A stretch of DNA of 64,000 nt from Peronospora farinosa (GCA_947646735.1 CANTFK010000800.1:310001-374000); one strand, 5' to 3'. Counted from the stretch's first letter, positions 1 through 11,397 are shown. The notes: generated by a model not told the origin, from the letters alone. Made by a program: numbers and translations.

Positions 1-1
1 G

Positions 2-577
2 CTAAACTCTTGGTTTATAGGGAATAAGTTAATAGTTCCCTGCCTTCACGAGTCCGATGAATGCTACCACTCCAATCATGGTAATGATGCGATATCCTGC
101 TGTAATGGCTGCCTGGCATTCCAGCAGGCTGTCGCATCCATGCTGTCCGGTTTTGACTTTATACCTTCAACCATTCAAATGGACGTTGTTTCCACTAGAG
201 AAGACACTCATGCCGACATCATGGAGGAAGCAAATACCGCATTCAAAGATCTATTACTGGTAAATGAGAAACACTCAGCGCAAAGGCCTCTGCAGTGTCA
301 AACAATAGAGTAGGCACGTCTGTAGCTCCAAAGGAGAAGCTTTAGGTTCTGCCAACACCACCCTAACTGTATTTATGAATTACTACGCGACGCAGGCACT
401 TGGTTCTTTCTACAGTAACATGCCTTCTGTGCAACTCAGTAGTACAACACCGTCGGTAATACTGAAGCCGGTTCGGCGCCTGATTTGATGAATTTTGGTG
501 ATGTACAGACAAATTTTTGCCAAGGTTGCGAATGCTTGACGGCAGCAACTTCTTTTCCATTCATACCACGTCTTTAG
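2..577 (+). pseudogene. Decayed gene remnant, unrecognised family
   Basis: One frame is open from base 2 to a TAG at 311-313. It reads as a plausible protein (104 codons) with a Cys-containing patch (CCNGCLAFQQ) and an acidic stretch (STREDTHADIMEEANTAF). It has no start in the window, so the 5' part lies outside. Two further protein-like stretches follow in other frames: 351-488 (contains VFMNYYATQALGSFYSN) and 461-577 (contains NFGDVQTNFCQGCECL). This suggests one gene broken by frameshifts, or exons of a small-intron gene. I do not recognise the family and assign no function. It could also be chance open frame; the residue composition is the only support. Confidence 0.35.
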
Positions 578-1542
578 TGAGCAACGCAGACGCTCGGCAA
601 CGACCCGTCGGCCTCACAGACCGTCGGCAAGACCTGCTTGCCACACTTTCGTAGCTGGCATGGAGCTGATTGTAAAAGCGGCAAGCACAACATCGAAGAA
701 GTCAGCTGCATAAAAGAACGTCGGTTACCTGCTTTTTGCCTCATTGTCCTTGCTTCTCTTGTAGAGCATGATGCACAACAGAATCTACCCGGGGTTTGAC
801 AACTTTGCGAGTGATTAAGACATTTTTACAGACGGCTTATTTGAGACCACCCTTAGCTGCCAAGCAGTCCGCATAGTCGTGACAAGCATTGCGACACACA
901 CGTTAAAGTGAAATTGATCCAACGTTTCGTCTCAATGCGCTCGAAAGTCACCTTCTGCAAAAGTCACAACATCGATGGTTGCTGAAAAAACTCGTGCAGT
1001 TGCTGGAAGGGGAGGGTTATAAGTACAGGTAATAATGTGTTTGATACATGGAGAACTTTATACAGTAGGAGATAATGGTGGAATTGACATTATAAAACCG
1101 GTTCATAGAGGAATAGCGACAATGTAATTAAGTGACCTAAATATCTGCAAAGAAGATACTAGCGCAAGAAAAACGAGCGGCGCTGAATCAAATGAACCTT
1201 TTGTGGCGCGTAGTCCTCTGCATTGATACGTTTAGGTGTGATTTGCAGCTTTAGGCTAAAATGAGCTGAGCTCTTCAACTAAAAGAATTGCTAAGATGTA
1301 GAAGTGTGTTCAAAAACCATTTGTGCCTTACTCGGACTCGAATGAGAAACGGATATGCCGGTCTCGACTGCATCTGGTGGTAGGTGCAAATAGATTGGAA
1401 CGATAGTGAGTGTGACGATGTGGCTGAGCTAGTAACATCCACCTGTAGTGTAAGGCATTCAATCGGCTTATTCGACTAGTCCTTTAATACCAGCTCTTCC
1501 TTCGTAGCGGGCGTGGCCACACTGGGTTTATCGTGCTGTAGA
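578..1542. other. No gene recognised
   Basis: About 970 bp without a convincing reading frame. No RNA gene, tandem repeat or retroelement motif was seen. Confidence 0.4.
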
Positions 1543-2450
1543 TTACACCGCAGTCTTCATCACATCAACATCCTCCACTCGCACAGCACATATCGGGCCA
1601 CACGACTTGTCCAGACCCAGCCTATTAGCACCCGGTATCAAAAGGGTTGATTTGTAATGAGCTTCCGCGATCAGCTTGCCGTTTTGAACAAGTTTCGGCT
1701 TTTGGTAGCGGCCGCCAAACGGAAAGCGATCCACGAACTAGACCGGACGCCTGATGCAAGATCTAAGCACGGCAATGCCTTGCAATGTGCCCTGCACAAG
1801 TCCAGTCACGCCACTTTTGATAGCGCCCTCGCCAGGTTTCAAGCATATACTAGTGAAGCCGCGGCAAAGGTCCTTTGGAAACTTGACGTCAGCATTTTCA
1901 GACGACTAGGAATCATCACCACCGGATGTATCGCCTTTGCTGTAATCCGAAACAACACTCACAAACATATCGAGCGAGCCTGTGATCTTCGCAGCCGAAG
2001 ACGGTCCTAATTATAACGATAGGGCCTTCGCCTTCACCATGAGTTTGAGCACCAGCAGTCAGCTATCCGACATGGCCAATCATCTGGCTTAGGAAGCCGA
2101 AGACCACCACCAGTAGACGATACAATGTTGTTGCGCGCGATTGAGCATTTTATATATCAACAGACAACGACGAAATGCACAGACATCGAAGTACATCAAA
2201 TTTGTCTCACGCCACTATTGTTTGTCACCAACATTACAGGCAGCGGTAGTGCACTGAGTTCACCAGCGTTAGCCTCGAGCGGCGGGATATGGTTGCATCA
2301 GACACCAAGTAAGGTTCAACGAAGTCAAGGTTCACGACACAACTGGTATACACCTTCACCGCAAGTCACCAAAGCTGATTCCAGCAGCTTGTACGTTTCC
2401 AAATGGAGCTTCCAGGTCAGCATCAGAACAAATGTCATAGACGGCTCTGG
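1543..2450 (-). pseudogene. VPS13-like lipid-transfer protein C-terminal remnant (tentative)
   Basis: Read on the minus strand in the frame that ends at 1543, the sequence is continuous and protein-like from about 2115 down, but is cut by several in-frame stops (near 2080, 2010, 1912 and 1743). Parts include GPSSAAKITGSLDMFVSVVS, KPGEGAIKSGVTGLVQGTLQ and a tail with EAHYKSTLLIPGANRLGL. The order of an AAKITG segment and then a K-P-x-E-G-A-x-x-G-x-x-G repeat resembles the C-terminal part of VPS13 chorein-family proteins, which move lipids at membrane contact sites. That assignment is from pattern memory and is tentative. Further upstream, coding-like pieces lie in shifted frames (about 2200-2450, e.g. 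LDFVEPYLVSDATISRRSRL). Stops plus frameshifts indicate a dead gene. The overlapping plus-strand ORFs look like shadows. Confidence 0.45.
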
Positions 2451-2568
2451 TTCCTGCCGACCGACGTTTATTGTAAACTATGTTTTACAGGTCTCATAAT
2501 TACAGCGAATGTGGCAGTCGTCAGCATGCTGTCCGCGTGACGATGGAGCACTGAGAACGTCTATAGTT

Positions 2569-2844
2569 CTAGCGACGCAGGGGCTTTGTACTTCTATAAC
2601 ATTCGCTGACGCAAGAGATACTTCCTCCGAGAAGCCATCCAACAAGGAGAAACCACAAGGCCCTCGAATGAAATGTCAGAAGAAGATTCGCCTTTGCTGG
2701 AGATCGCCCTCTTTCGAGCCTTGGTTCTTCCAGGAGACTACACTCCAGATCCTTCTCAGCATTCTTCACCACTCGCGTGTTTTCGTCGACCATGGCTTGT
2801 AGAGTCAACTCCATGACGAGCTGTTTCTCGCCTTCAGGAGACAT
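2569..2844 (-). CDS. Hypothetical 91-aa ORF with one hydrophobic segment
   Basis: Open frame beginning MSPEGEKQLVMELTLQAMVD, with a charged N-terminal half and a hydrophobic stretch near residues 63-79 (ALWFLLVGWLLGGSISCV). It is in the same reading frame as the VPS13-like remnant downstream on the same strand, so it may be another decayed part of that locus. No family recognised. Confidence 0.2.
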   Translation of the reverse strand: MSPEGEKQLVMELTLQAMVDENTRVVKNAEKDLECSLLEEPRLERGRSPAKANLLLTFHSRALWFLLVGWLLGGSISCVSECYRSTKPLRR

Positions 2845-2947
2845 TCACATGGTAATGGGGTCCAGGAAGCCAGCACAGCAGCTTTCACTGACGCCCGATC
2901 ATGAAGCCATTGTAAAATCTGACACTGTCCATACATAACTGCAGCAG

Positions 2948-3774
2948 TCAATGCTGCCTGCATCCACGACTAAAAGCCACCACCACCACCGTTTCCATCA
3001 CATATTGCACAACGTGCAAGAGTCCTCCTGCAATCGCATTTTCCAGAGTCCTGAACGTTTTGATCTCGTAGTATCGTGAATTATTGAGCCATTGGACGAC
3101 TTTCAAATGTCCGTGTAAAGCCGCTTTTTCCAGCCCTCGTCGAGTACATCGGTTGCCCAATACACAGTCTAGAAATTGCACCACTTTCATCTGATTCTGT
3201 GCTAATGCGTCATCCATGACATTCCATCCGAAAGCATACGGACCTTTCATGTTGCAATACCATTGGACCAAATCCAAACGACCATTGCCTGCTGCATGAG
3301 CTACTGCATCTTGACTATCCATTGCTGCATCATCGACCATTTTAGTACTAGATTCAGTATGAAGATATTGTACCATTTCAAGATTTCCACTATATAAAGC
3401 TGCCCGTTCGACTCCATGAAATTTGCCTTTTGGATAATATTTCGAACGTAACCATCGTATACCGGTAAAAAACCCTCGTGCCGCCGCGTGATTTAACGCT
3501 GTTTCAAACTGATATTGTTTATAACGTCGTGTTAATTCAGACCACCAATGACAGACTTTATCCTTTCACGAACTGCCGCATGTTCTAACAGTGTTAGAGA
3601 CTGTGATGTTAGTGGTTGATTTTGTGCTGCAATGGCAACAGAGAGAACCTTGGAGACGTCCGGAAAAGCCTTGAGGTGACTGATGACGTGACCAAGTGCT
3701 TGGATTTGAGGGTACGCACGCAAAAAGACGTCAGCGCAGAGAAAAGAGGAACAAGAAGAGGACATAGCAGTCAT
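2948..3774 (-). pseudogene. Oomycete ankyrin-repeat protein, frameshifted
   Basis: The N-terminal frame (3774 to 3532) reads MTAMSSSCSSFLCADVFLRA and ends IGGLN-stop. One base out of frame, translation continues without stops through WSELTRRYKQYQFETALNHA, GFFTGIRWLRSKYY and then the frame 3376-2948 to a stop. The second part holds several 33-residue-like units of the type found in the large oomycete ankyrin families, each with a V-V-Q-W/F-L or V-Q-Y core (LDLVQWYCNM, MKVVQFLDCV, LKVVQWLNN, LHVVQYVMET). Such repeats mediate protein binding; the partner is unknown. The single-base shift near 3535-3545 makes this a pseudogene, a very short-intron gene or a sequencing error. Combined length would be about 275 aa. 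Confidence 0.6.
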
Positions 3775-4576
3775 TGGGCGTGTTTATGATAAATGCATTG
3801 GGAGGAGGAGAGCGTGCAATCATTTGAATACAGCGACCCCTCATTGGTGTGACAACAACTTCAATTACTACTACATAAAGGTACATACTCAATGGTGTAT
3901 AAACCTAAAACTCCTATCAAAGGCCCTAATTTTCAGTAATTGTACTTACTTTCGGGTTTTAACACACGACTCCTAGATTGATACCCTCTTCAGATAAATG
4001 TGCAGTGTTTACCGTTCGACAACACAAAAATGATCGATTTCTTATGTGATACAACACCGAGCTTAAGCTGCAAGTGCTTTTTAGGGTACCCGGAAAAAGC
4101 CTAGAGATTCGCTACTGTCGGCTGTTGCTTTTGGGGGTCTATCATGACCCTGAGGCATAGCTGGCATAGCCTATCCGAATACAAAACCTTCCATTGCCAT
4201 CTGCTACATGCTACTTAACCGCAAAAATCTACCTTGCACTCCCCATACGCTATTCCTCCGTCAAAAGGCCGCCTTAGCTTCAGCCGGTCTTCATCCGCGT
4301 CCACCGTAAGCATGACGGGATTGGCTTGCACCAACGTATCATCCTAGACAAAATCGCACCGGTTCAATTTGAACTCCTGCGCAGATAATTAAATCTTGCT
4401 TATGAAGCTAATTGTAGCGGAGCTACTCAGCTCTTAAGTTAAGGAAGACTGTAAAGCCTGAAAGCCTCCTAGTTCTTAAGATTTAAATAAAGTTTCGGCT
4501 AAAAGTCACTTAGATCTACGAAACTAATTAAACGACTATGATTTCTAACCGTTCTTAGGCACTTGAGAGGAATTCT
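3775..4576. other. Intergenic, no gene recognised
   Basis: AT-rich 800-bp stretch between the ankyrin gene and the gypsy LTR. No coding or RNA gene seen. The first part presumably holds the ankyrin gene promoter. Confidence 0.4.
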
Positions 4577-5022
4577 TGTAACGGGGCACATTCGGACTAT
4601 AACCTACCTTCACTGATGACAGTGAAAGCAGGTGCCTCAGAAATTCACGTACACACGTGCACAGAGGAAACTAATTACTAGACAAACGCTTAGTTATAAG
4701 GAAAAGAGAAGTACATGATATCGTTAAGCTATCTAATAAATGTAAAGCTGTTTTTATCTTGTCTTAACTATATTCAATGTACATGTATGTATGTTACCTC
4801 TGTGCCCTCCATTCAATGCGCGCGTTCATCCGTCATTGTTCAGCGCGTTGAATGATATAATGGCCTATATCAACCAACTAGAGGACATCTCTGTCTTTTT
4901 GGGGATGCAAGAACAATATTTCAAGTAGATATAATGTTGAGATATATCGTAAGTTATAGTAATATTCTTATTGACACTTCATAGAAGTGTTAATATTATG
5001 ATAACGGACTCACCCCGTTACA
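4577..5022 (-). repeat. 3' LTR of gypsy element A
   Basis: 446 bp bounded by TGTAACGGGG and CCCCGTTACA, i.e. TG..CA ends extended into 10-bp inverted termini. It shares blocks with the 5' LTR at 12636-13094 (for example around the block with ATGACAGTGAAAGCAGGTGC, and the GACACTTCATA block near the end) but with many substitutions. Confidence 0.8.
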
Positions 5023-5041
5023 TCACCCCCCACCCTCAACC
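5023..5041 (-). other. Polypurine tract of element A
   Basis: On the minus strand a G-rich purine run (GGGTGGGGGGTGA) abuts the first base of the 3' LTR, where the plus-strand primer for reverse transcription is expected. This fixes the element as minus-oriented. The same tract flanks the LTR at 35725. Confidence 0.7.
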
Positions 5042-5122
5042 AAGAGTATCATTAGTGACTGTTTAGTGACTATGGGAAGGGAGCATTTGTTGTTTTTCTT
5101 TAATTCCATCAAGCCTTCGAAC

Positions 5123-6763
5123 ATGACGAAGGCACTGCGCGTCACTGCCAAGGCAGCCAAGAATTCGGCGCACGACTATGTGTAGCCACTGCTAAGGCTT
5201 CACAGCCTACACGTAAGTGTCTGCTGTAAGTCAACATTAACCTGCAACGTATGTTGCATGTTCACGTGGCACTTCGCCACGTGAAGATGTTGACCCAGAG
5301 CTAGTCGTTTACTGCTCTGGTGAGTCGGATGACGCATCCGACTCAAAGCCACCTGTGTCACTCCCGGGCTCTCCCCGGGGTAATACCTCGTCGTCGAATC
5401 TTACGAAGACGGATCGTGGTACATTGAGTAAATTATTGTAACGTGAAATGTTCGGGTCGTCTGATGAATCAGACGACTCGCCAATCGAGCCGAGTAAATC
5501 TGATTCGACTGTGAAAATATGGCTCGACTGGGTGTTGTTCGTGATGTCGGTACTTCTACTGACATCACTGTACGTGGTGTCGATGCTTTTGTCGAAACCA
5601 CGCAGAAGTCTCTCGATCGCAATGTATTGCGTCCTGATCCTGATACGAAACCGTGGATGCTATCCACGCGTCAGATAGATCGTTGGTATTAGATGACCAA
5701 CGAACGGTTTTCCGATTCCGTCATCCAATGCGTCAAAGTTTCACGGACTTAACGCCAGTGCGAATAACTTTCGCACTGAAAACGATTTATATATCGACGC
5801 ATTCCTTCAGAATCGATGGCACAGCCCAAAACACAAGCGTGAAGCTGATGCTTCTTTCAAGTTTGGAACGTATTTGTTCTCAACGTTCATAACGTTGGGC
5901 GTGATGATTGGATTTAAAAACTTACTGCTAATCGCAATAGATATTAAAAAGTGAAGTATCGCCGGTGCAAGCTATCAATTGCATCGATTGTCAAGAGATG
6001 CTGGACTGCTATACCTATTTTGGGTAGATTCTTGCCCGGCGGCCGTGAGCACCTCATCAAGAGCTCATTAGGAGGCTTACCTCCTTAGTGAGCCTTGGTA
6101 AAGAGCTTGTATCTCTTTTGATATGCACGAAGGGATTGCTACTTTGCAATCACTTTACGAGCGTGCTGGGTGCTCATTTTCCGATGGTCCTTCTTCACTA
6201 TCGGATGTGCCTTGTCGTACTGCTCGACAAGGCCGGGAACGTCAGCCATCAGTTGGTCTTGAGTCTGCCAGCTATCCGCATAAGGTGGATAGCCGGACGA
6301 GATAACTCGTCCGACGTCTTCTTACGTCACGGCGATTTATCAAGTGCTCCACAAAGAAGCGCTTACCACCGTTCAAGTCCACCAGCGGATTGGGTGGTGG
6401 AAAAAAAACCCTTTCCAATTCTTTCATCGGACTTGTCTGCTGATTTAGACGAGTTTGACTACGTAATTCGTGAGTTACGTCGTGATATGATTCACGAACG
6501 GAAGAGGTGTTACCGTTTAAAAAAACTGTGCGACAGCTTGGGTCTGACTACGAAAAGTCTCGGGCAAACAATTCTGTCGCACTGTTAAAGTATAACGGCG
6601 TCTTCATTCTCTGACTAACGATCTGGCGACAGATTGTCAGGAGATCGTCCAGAAACAGGGACGATCTCGATTTTAAACGACTAGTTTGCAAAACTGGTTC
6701 GTGATCACAAAAGTTAGATGGAGATTCTTGAGAGTGACGACTATATGCGTCATCGACGCATGC
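5123..6763 (+). pseudogene. Antisense accessory ORF of gypsy element A (decayed)
   Basis: Between pol and the 3' LTR, on the strand opposite to gag-pol, lies a long protein-like reading: ATG at 5123 (MTKALRVTAKAAKNSAHD), then stretches such as DPELVVYCSGESDDASDSKP, GSSDESDDSP, VLRPDPDTKPWML, GIATLQSLYERAGCSF and SSPPADWVVEKKPFPILSSD. Frameshifts and stops break it (e.g. after 5181, near 5690, 6305, 6588). The same protein, better preserved, is read at 35806-37320 in element C, so the ORF is a shared feature of the family. Predicted features: basic N-terminus, Ser/Asp-rich acidic patches and a C-terminal helical, coiled-coil-like part. It overlaps the chromodomain of pol in antisense. Function unknown; antisense extra ORFs are known in some plant gypsy lineages. 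The 3' end is fused to the integrase region by a deletion. Confidence 0.6.
6215..6367 (-). pseudogene. Chromodomain remnant of element A pol
   Basis: Minus strand reads GKRFFVEHLINRRDVRRRRT and SYLVR, then after a frameshift GYPPYADSWQTQDQLMADV and GLVEQY. This is the chromodomain found at the C-terminus of chromovirus integrases, which targets integration through histone marks. It matches the intact version in element C (KRFLVERLLNHREMKRRRTS with WRGYPPSADSWEP). Frameshifted, hence inactive. Confidence 0.6.
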
Positions 6764-6802
6764 ACTGAGTTGTTGATGGCGAACTCGATCATCGACAAAA
6801 AC

Positions 6803-7372
6803 TCAACTTAACTCTTGAACGTACCCTCGAAGTATCTCTTCGAGGACGCGATTGGCGCGTTCAGTCTGACCATCAGTTTCTGGATGGTCAGAAGTAGACA
6901 TTGTGAGCCGTGTTCCAAGTGTTTGGAACACGGAACGCCAAAACTCAGCCGTGAACCGGGGGTCCCTATCAGAAACAAGTTCACGGGTTAACCAGTGCAA
7001 TCGAAAGATTGTATCGATAAACACTCGAGCACAGCCCTCTGCTGTGATCGATTCAGGTACAGCAACAAGATGTAACATCTTGCTGAACCTGTCCACAACC
7101 ACGAGAATACCATTATTCTCGTGAGCGTCTTTGGGAAATCCAAAGACGAAGTCCATTGATACGGACTCCCAGCACTCTGCCGGAACAGGTAGAGGCTGCA
7201 ATGGTGCACCGAGTGAAGGACTAGGCTTCACTCGTTGACACACCTCGTAAGCACGCACGTACTTGCGCACGAACTTATACTGGCGTGACCAGTAAAAGGC
7301 ACGACTTACCGTGAGATAAGTCTTTTTACGTCCGCGATGCCCACTTGTTGGTGCATCGTTACATTCAAACAT
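6803..7372 (-). pseudogene. Ty3/gypsy integrase core, element A
   Basis: 189-aa frame with the zinc-binding end (ACEVCQ-type AYEVCQRVKPSPSLG) and the catalytic core: D in SVSMDFVFGFPKDAHE, D in LVSDRDPRFTAEFW and E in DGQTERANRVLEEILRG, the D,D-35-E triad that joins element cDNA to the host chromosome. It ends early at a TAA after VQELS. Downstream, the GPY/F region seen in element C is missing: the sequence jumps from the helix around INNSVHAS into the linker, a deletion of several hundred bp. The protein is about 90% identical to the core in element C, by eye. Confidence 0.75.
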
Positions 7373-7544
7373 GATCCGTAACCTGAGATCATGTTGGGGC
7401 GATACGACGACACGAAGCCTGTCGCCGTTGACGGCTGTGTTTTACAGTAAGCCGTCCCGCTGGGATTATCGATCTATAGAAAATCGATACATGGCAGCCA
7501 AACGCTTCTAAATAGGTCCTTGAGGTGCTCTATCAGGCGTACAA

Positions 7545-8722
7545 GATCACTGTGGTGGAGTGGGTTTCACAAAATTGCTCATGTGATTCCGACTCTCCAC
7601 TGGATCCCGGACTACCAACTAACGGAGTGGGTACCCCAATTCTGTGTATAAAGCTTTCTTTACCTTGTGTACTCTTCGGTTGGGAGGGTTGCACTCTTCT
7701 CGGTGGATTTGAGTCGATGATGATCCTAATTGGCTAAAGGATAGGGGGTTTTGGCGAATGTGCGGAAATTTTCACACGATCGACCGGGTTCTTGTTTGTT
7801 GATCTTCCCTTAATTAATCCCAATAGTCCAATATGGCGAAGCTTGAATCTTCTGACCGAACCTTCTGACCACTTGATTCGTCCTGCACTTGCTTGCCCTT
7901 ACTTGTTGTTTCTGCGTCCGATCGCAGTTGAGTTGTTGTGTTAGAAATTCCTTCACCTGGCCAAACAATCCAGGGTGCACTTGTAATCGATATTCTCAGG
8001 CGTCGGGAGGCCAAATATCCTGCCCGGAATAAAGAAGTCGACGCGTGTACTTATAAGAAAATTGAACTCTGTTTAATGTTAACCAATCAAATACCAAAAC
8101 CTATGATCTTGCCTATTAATAGCTCAGGATCTACTGCCTCGTGTCGCCTTCTTGGAATATAAAGCAGGTCTCGTTATGTGGTCCACCTCAGATGCCGTCG
8201 TGATCTCGTCAATCCAATTTTCGGGTCGAGGTTACGGATTGATTTATAAGTGTCAACGAATCTCAATCCAGATTTCAGATCGAAGTTACGGATCAATCTG
8301 TACTTAATTTTGATTTGCGATTCAGATTTCGGATCGAGGTTCGGATCGTCCTGTAACTGGTTACGAATCGAGATCCAAATTTCGGGTTAAGGTTACGAAT
8401 CGATCTGTAACTGGTTACGATTTGCGATCCAGAATCGTCGGCTCGGAAATGTCGATTCGAAATTGTCGATCCGGAATCATGGATCTGGATTCGTCGAGCC
8501 GAAATCGTCCGTCGATCCGGTCTATTCTAGTCGCGACTGTGGTGTGTGGACCACACCCGGTACGCTTCTAATCGTAATTCTTCTGTGTTCTCGATCATGT
8601 TGCTCCCTCTTCCAAACCGTCTCGTACAGCTTATTGGCCAATCAGAGAGAGGATTTATGGATCCACGGTGTCCACTTGATCGAATCCTCCCTAACCTTTT
8701 GATCGCTTTACCATATCACTAT
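7545..8722. mobile_element. Solo LTR (family G) inserted in element A, TSD ATCAC
   Basis: Element A is continuous on both sides of this insert when compared with element C (around 43866): the join falls in the segment between RNase H and integrase. The insert at 7550-8717 begins TGTGGTGGAGTG and is flanked by ATCAC (7545-7549 and 8718-8722). Its first ~600 bp matches, on the minus strand, the LTR at 14909-16086. At 8205-8480 it carries degenerate tandem repeats built on TTCGGATCGAGGTTACGGAT-like units. No coding capacity. Confidence 0.7.
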
Positions 8723-10485
8723 CTTGTGCGCATGCCATTCTAATGTCGTTGAGTTTACTCGATGACAAAAATTTGACATTTAACTTATCAAAAGTTGTAT
8801 ACACATCACTGTAGAATTGCACAGTCGGCACTAGGTCTGGCCGACGTGAAAGAGCATCGATGACGACGTTAAGTCGTCCCGGTTTATACTCCACGGAGAA
8901 GTTGTACTCCGCGAAGAACGACAACCATATCGCCATTCGTTGCGAGAGTTGTGGACTGTTTACAGCCTTGCGTAATGACGCATGGTCTGTATAGGTTTAT
9001 CTCCTAAGAGATAGACGCGAAACTTATCCAGTGCATATTTCATGGCAAGGACTTCCTTGTCATGCACCGGGTAGTTGCGCTCAGCTGGTTGCAGCTGACG
9101 AGATAGGGATAGCAGACGACGCGCTCTGCGACATCTGTGTCATACTGCATCAGTACACAACCGAATGCAAAATCGCTTGCGTCACAGACCACATGAAATG
9201 GTCTGTACTGATCTGCTATCGCCAATACCGGCGATTGCATCATGATTTGCTTAATACATTCAAAGGAATGCTCGAAGTCAGCGTTCCAATTACACTTTAC
9301 ATTTTCTTTTGCAAACAAAAAAATGTACGGTCATCTCGGCGTAGTTACGCGAGTACTTATGCAAGGACGTCGCTAGTCCAACGAGCTTCCTTAGTCCCTT
9401 GACATCGACTGGCACTGGCCAGTCGGTGATCACCTTGATATTTTCTGGATCAGGGCGTACGCCGTTCTTTCCGACGATGCACCCAAGAAGTGGTGTTTCG
9501 CTATCTGCGAATACACACTTCTTGAGGTTGGCGTACAACTTATGCTCGCGCATAAGTATAAGAACCTTACGGACGTGGAGTCTATGGACTTCCACGTCTG
9601 TTTTCCCGTCCATAGCCCGGCTATGGATGAACACATCATCGAAGTAACTCGGTCCGAATTCGCGCACCGGTCTCAATAGATGTGTTTCACATCTATTGAA
9701 TGTGGCTGGTGCATTACTAACCCCTTGCGGCATCACCAACCATTCTCAGAGCATACCACTGGGAGTGCTCACTGCTGTGTACGGGATGTCCCGTTCACGC
9801 ATTAGGATCTGATAGAAACCATCCATCAGATCCATGGACGAAAAGATGGTACTCTAGACATACCATCTATGATTACGTCCTTTCTCTGTATCGGCGTTTG
9901 CGCCGGTATCGTTGCAGCTTTCAACTTGTTGAAAGCGTGTACTATCCGCCACCCTCCTGTGGCCTTGCGCACACAGAAGGTCGGAGAGCTGTGAGGTGAA
10001 GTTGACTCCCTCACATGGACCGCTGATAGGCGATCGGCAAAGAACTTGTCGATCGCCTCGACCTGTTCCCGAGGCAGTGGCCACTGCTTCATGACACAAT
10101 ATTTTGTGCCTGGAACTAGGTCGATCTCGTGTCGAATACCTTTTTCCTTAGGCAACTCGCACGGAACGGATTCAGGGAATACATCCTTATATTCGACCAA
10201 ATATTGATACGAAAGTTTTGACTTCAGCGACTCCCAGGTTTGCGATGTATGTCGCTCAATCCGAGTCTTCTAATAAAGGACACTTTCGTCCATTGATGAG
10301 CTGCTGAGAACCCGTTCGTTCTCGGCAATAACTGTTGCTGACCGAATGTCAGTCATGTACTCGTCCTCTGCGACGAGCACACAGATCTGCTTGACTTTGC
10401 CACTACGCAGATCACGCAAGAACCTTTTAGGTTCTAGCGTAGGCAACTGAGTTATCTCCGAAATAAACTTCGGAGGTGCAACCAC
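8691..10485 (-). pseudogene. Ty3/gypsy reverse transcriptase and RNase H, element A
   Basis: Minus-strand pol pieces in order: linker (10485-10270, MVAPPKFISEITQLPTLEPK); RT fingers (10200-9826, with HSSPTFCVRKATGGWRIVHA); palm (9739-9290), with the catalytic box YFDDVF and LLGCIVGKNGVRPDP; then RNase H (9318-9040, VCDASDFAFGCVLMQYD; 8936-8691, WLSFFAEYNFSVEYKPGRLN). The pieces are separated by a frameshift after DGMSRVP, a TGG-to-TGA stop before EWLVMPQG and others. It copies element RNA into cDNA in the family; this copy is dead. The palindrome boundary (9458) and the break in element C (equivalent to 9455) both fall just after IVGKNGV. Confidence 0.8.
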
Positions 10486-10556
10486 AAGCGCCTACGTTTG
10501 ATCCGTCATTAACCAAGACGTTCAACGTCTCGGTTACTTCCTGTGGACTTATTTAC

Positions 10557-11366
10557 TCAGGCTCGATAAAACTTGTTCCATCGACTCTCTCTCTCTCTCT
10601 GAGGCTGCGCAACCACAGCGAGATCCTCTACGATCAACTCTCCAATTGATCTAAAATTACCGTGATGCCGCTTCTGGGTAACAGATTTGCTCTTTTGTGA
10701 TTGTTGCCCATTAGGATAGCATGCATGTCCCGGTCCACTCGACTTATTCGAGTGGTGGACCTTCGGCGCTGCCTGTGCTTGTGCAAAGCCGCCGGCAGCT
10801 TGCTCTACAGCGTGTCTAATTGCCGCGCTGAGTTCTTGTGCAGTCGTAGTAACGACCGGACCACAAGTGAGGCCATCGCACTCACTCGTAGTACATTCAC
10901 ACGATTGTGAACGCTCCAAGACGTTCATCAGATGGCCATCTGATGAACAAGCGGCAGGCATCTTCACGGTTCGATGTTGCCAGCTGACCCATGGCTCGTA
11001 CCTTCTAAGCCATGGTAATCTTAGGATGACATCAAATTTGTCATCCAAATCGAGTACGATGAAATCATCATCGTACTTTTTGCCTTCAAGCGTGTAGTGA
11101 ATTCCCACTACACGTTTCATTACTGTTAAGGATGCGCCAGTTGCAAGGCGCACCGTCATCCTCGTTGGAGGGGTCTCGAGCTCAACATATTTGAGCCTAC
11201 GATCATATAGCGATTGGCGTCGAACAAAGTTGTTTGACGCCCCACAATCAACTAGGGCGCGAAGTGGCATGTTCTTTGTTACTTCTTTCGTCAAGGTGAT
11301 GAGGGATACCTCATCACTGGGAGCGGCAACACACAGTGACTGTCTGTTGGTAGCAACCTTCGTCAA
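10557..11366 (-). CDS. Ty3/gypsy aspartic protease region, element A (left arm)
   Basis: 269-aa open frame. Residues 35-50 (RALVDCGASNNFVRRQ) carry the retropepsin-type motif as D-C-G-A, followed by the flap and a second hydrophobic motif (FIVLDLDDKFDVILRLPWLR) typical of oomycete gypsy elements. The enzyme would process the gag-pol polyprotein in the particle. A (CT)8 microsatellite at 10583-10598 sits near the 3' end; the right-arm copy has 7 units, so the two proteins end differently. Probably an open remnant without partners. Confidence 0.7.
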   Translation of the reverse strand: MTKVATNRQSLCVAAPSDEVSLITLTKEVTKNMPLRALVDCGASNNFVRRQSLYDRRLKYVELETPPTRMTVRLATGASLTVMKRVVGIHYTLEGKKYDDDFIVLDLDDKFDVILRLPWLRRYEPWVSWQHRTVKMPAACSSDGHLMNVLERSQSCECTTSECDGLTCGPVVTTTAQELSAAIRHAVEQAAGGFAQAQAAPKVHHSNKSSGPGHACYPNGQQSQKSKSVTQKRHHGNFRSIGELIVEDLAVVAQPQRERESRWNKFYRA

Positions 11367-11397
11367 GAGTCCCGCGAACTCTCTTGACGTTGCTGGA

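Noticed and set aside
1657..2010. 117-aa plus-strand ORF as a gene
   Set aside because: Antisense to the VPS13-like remnant, which has much better protein-like sequence; judged a shadow.
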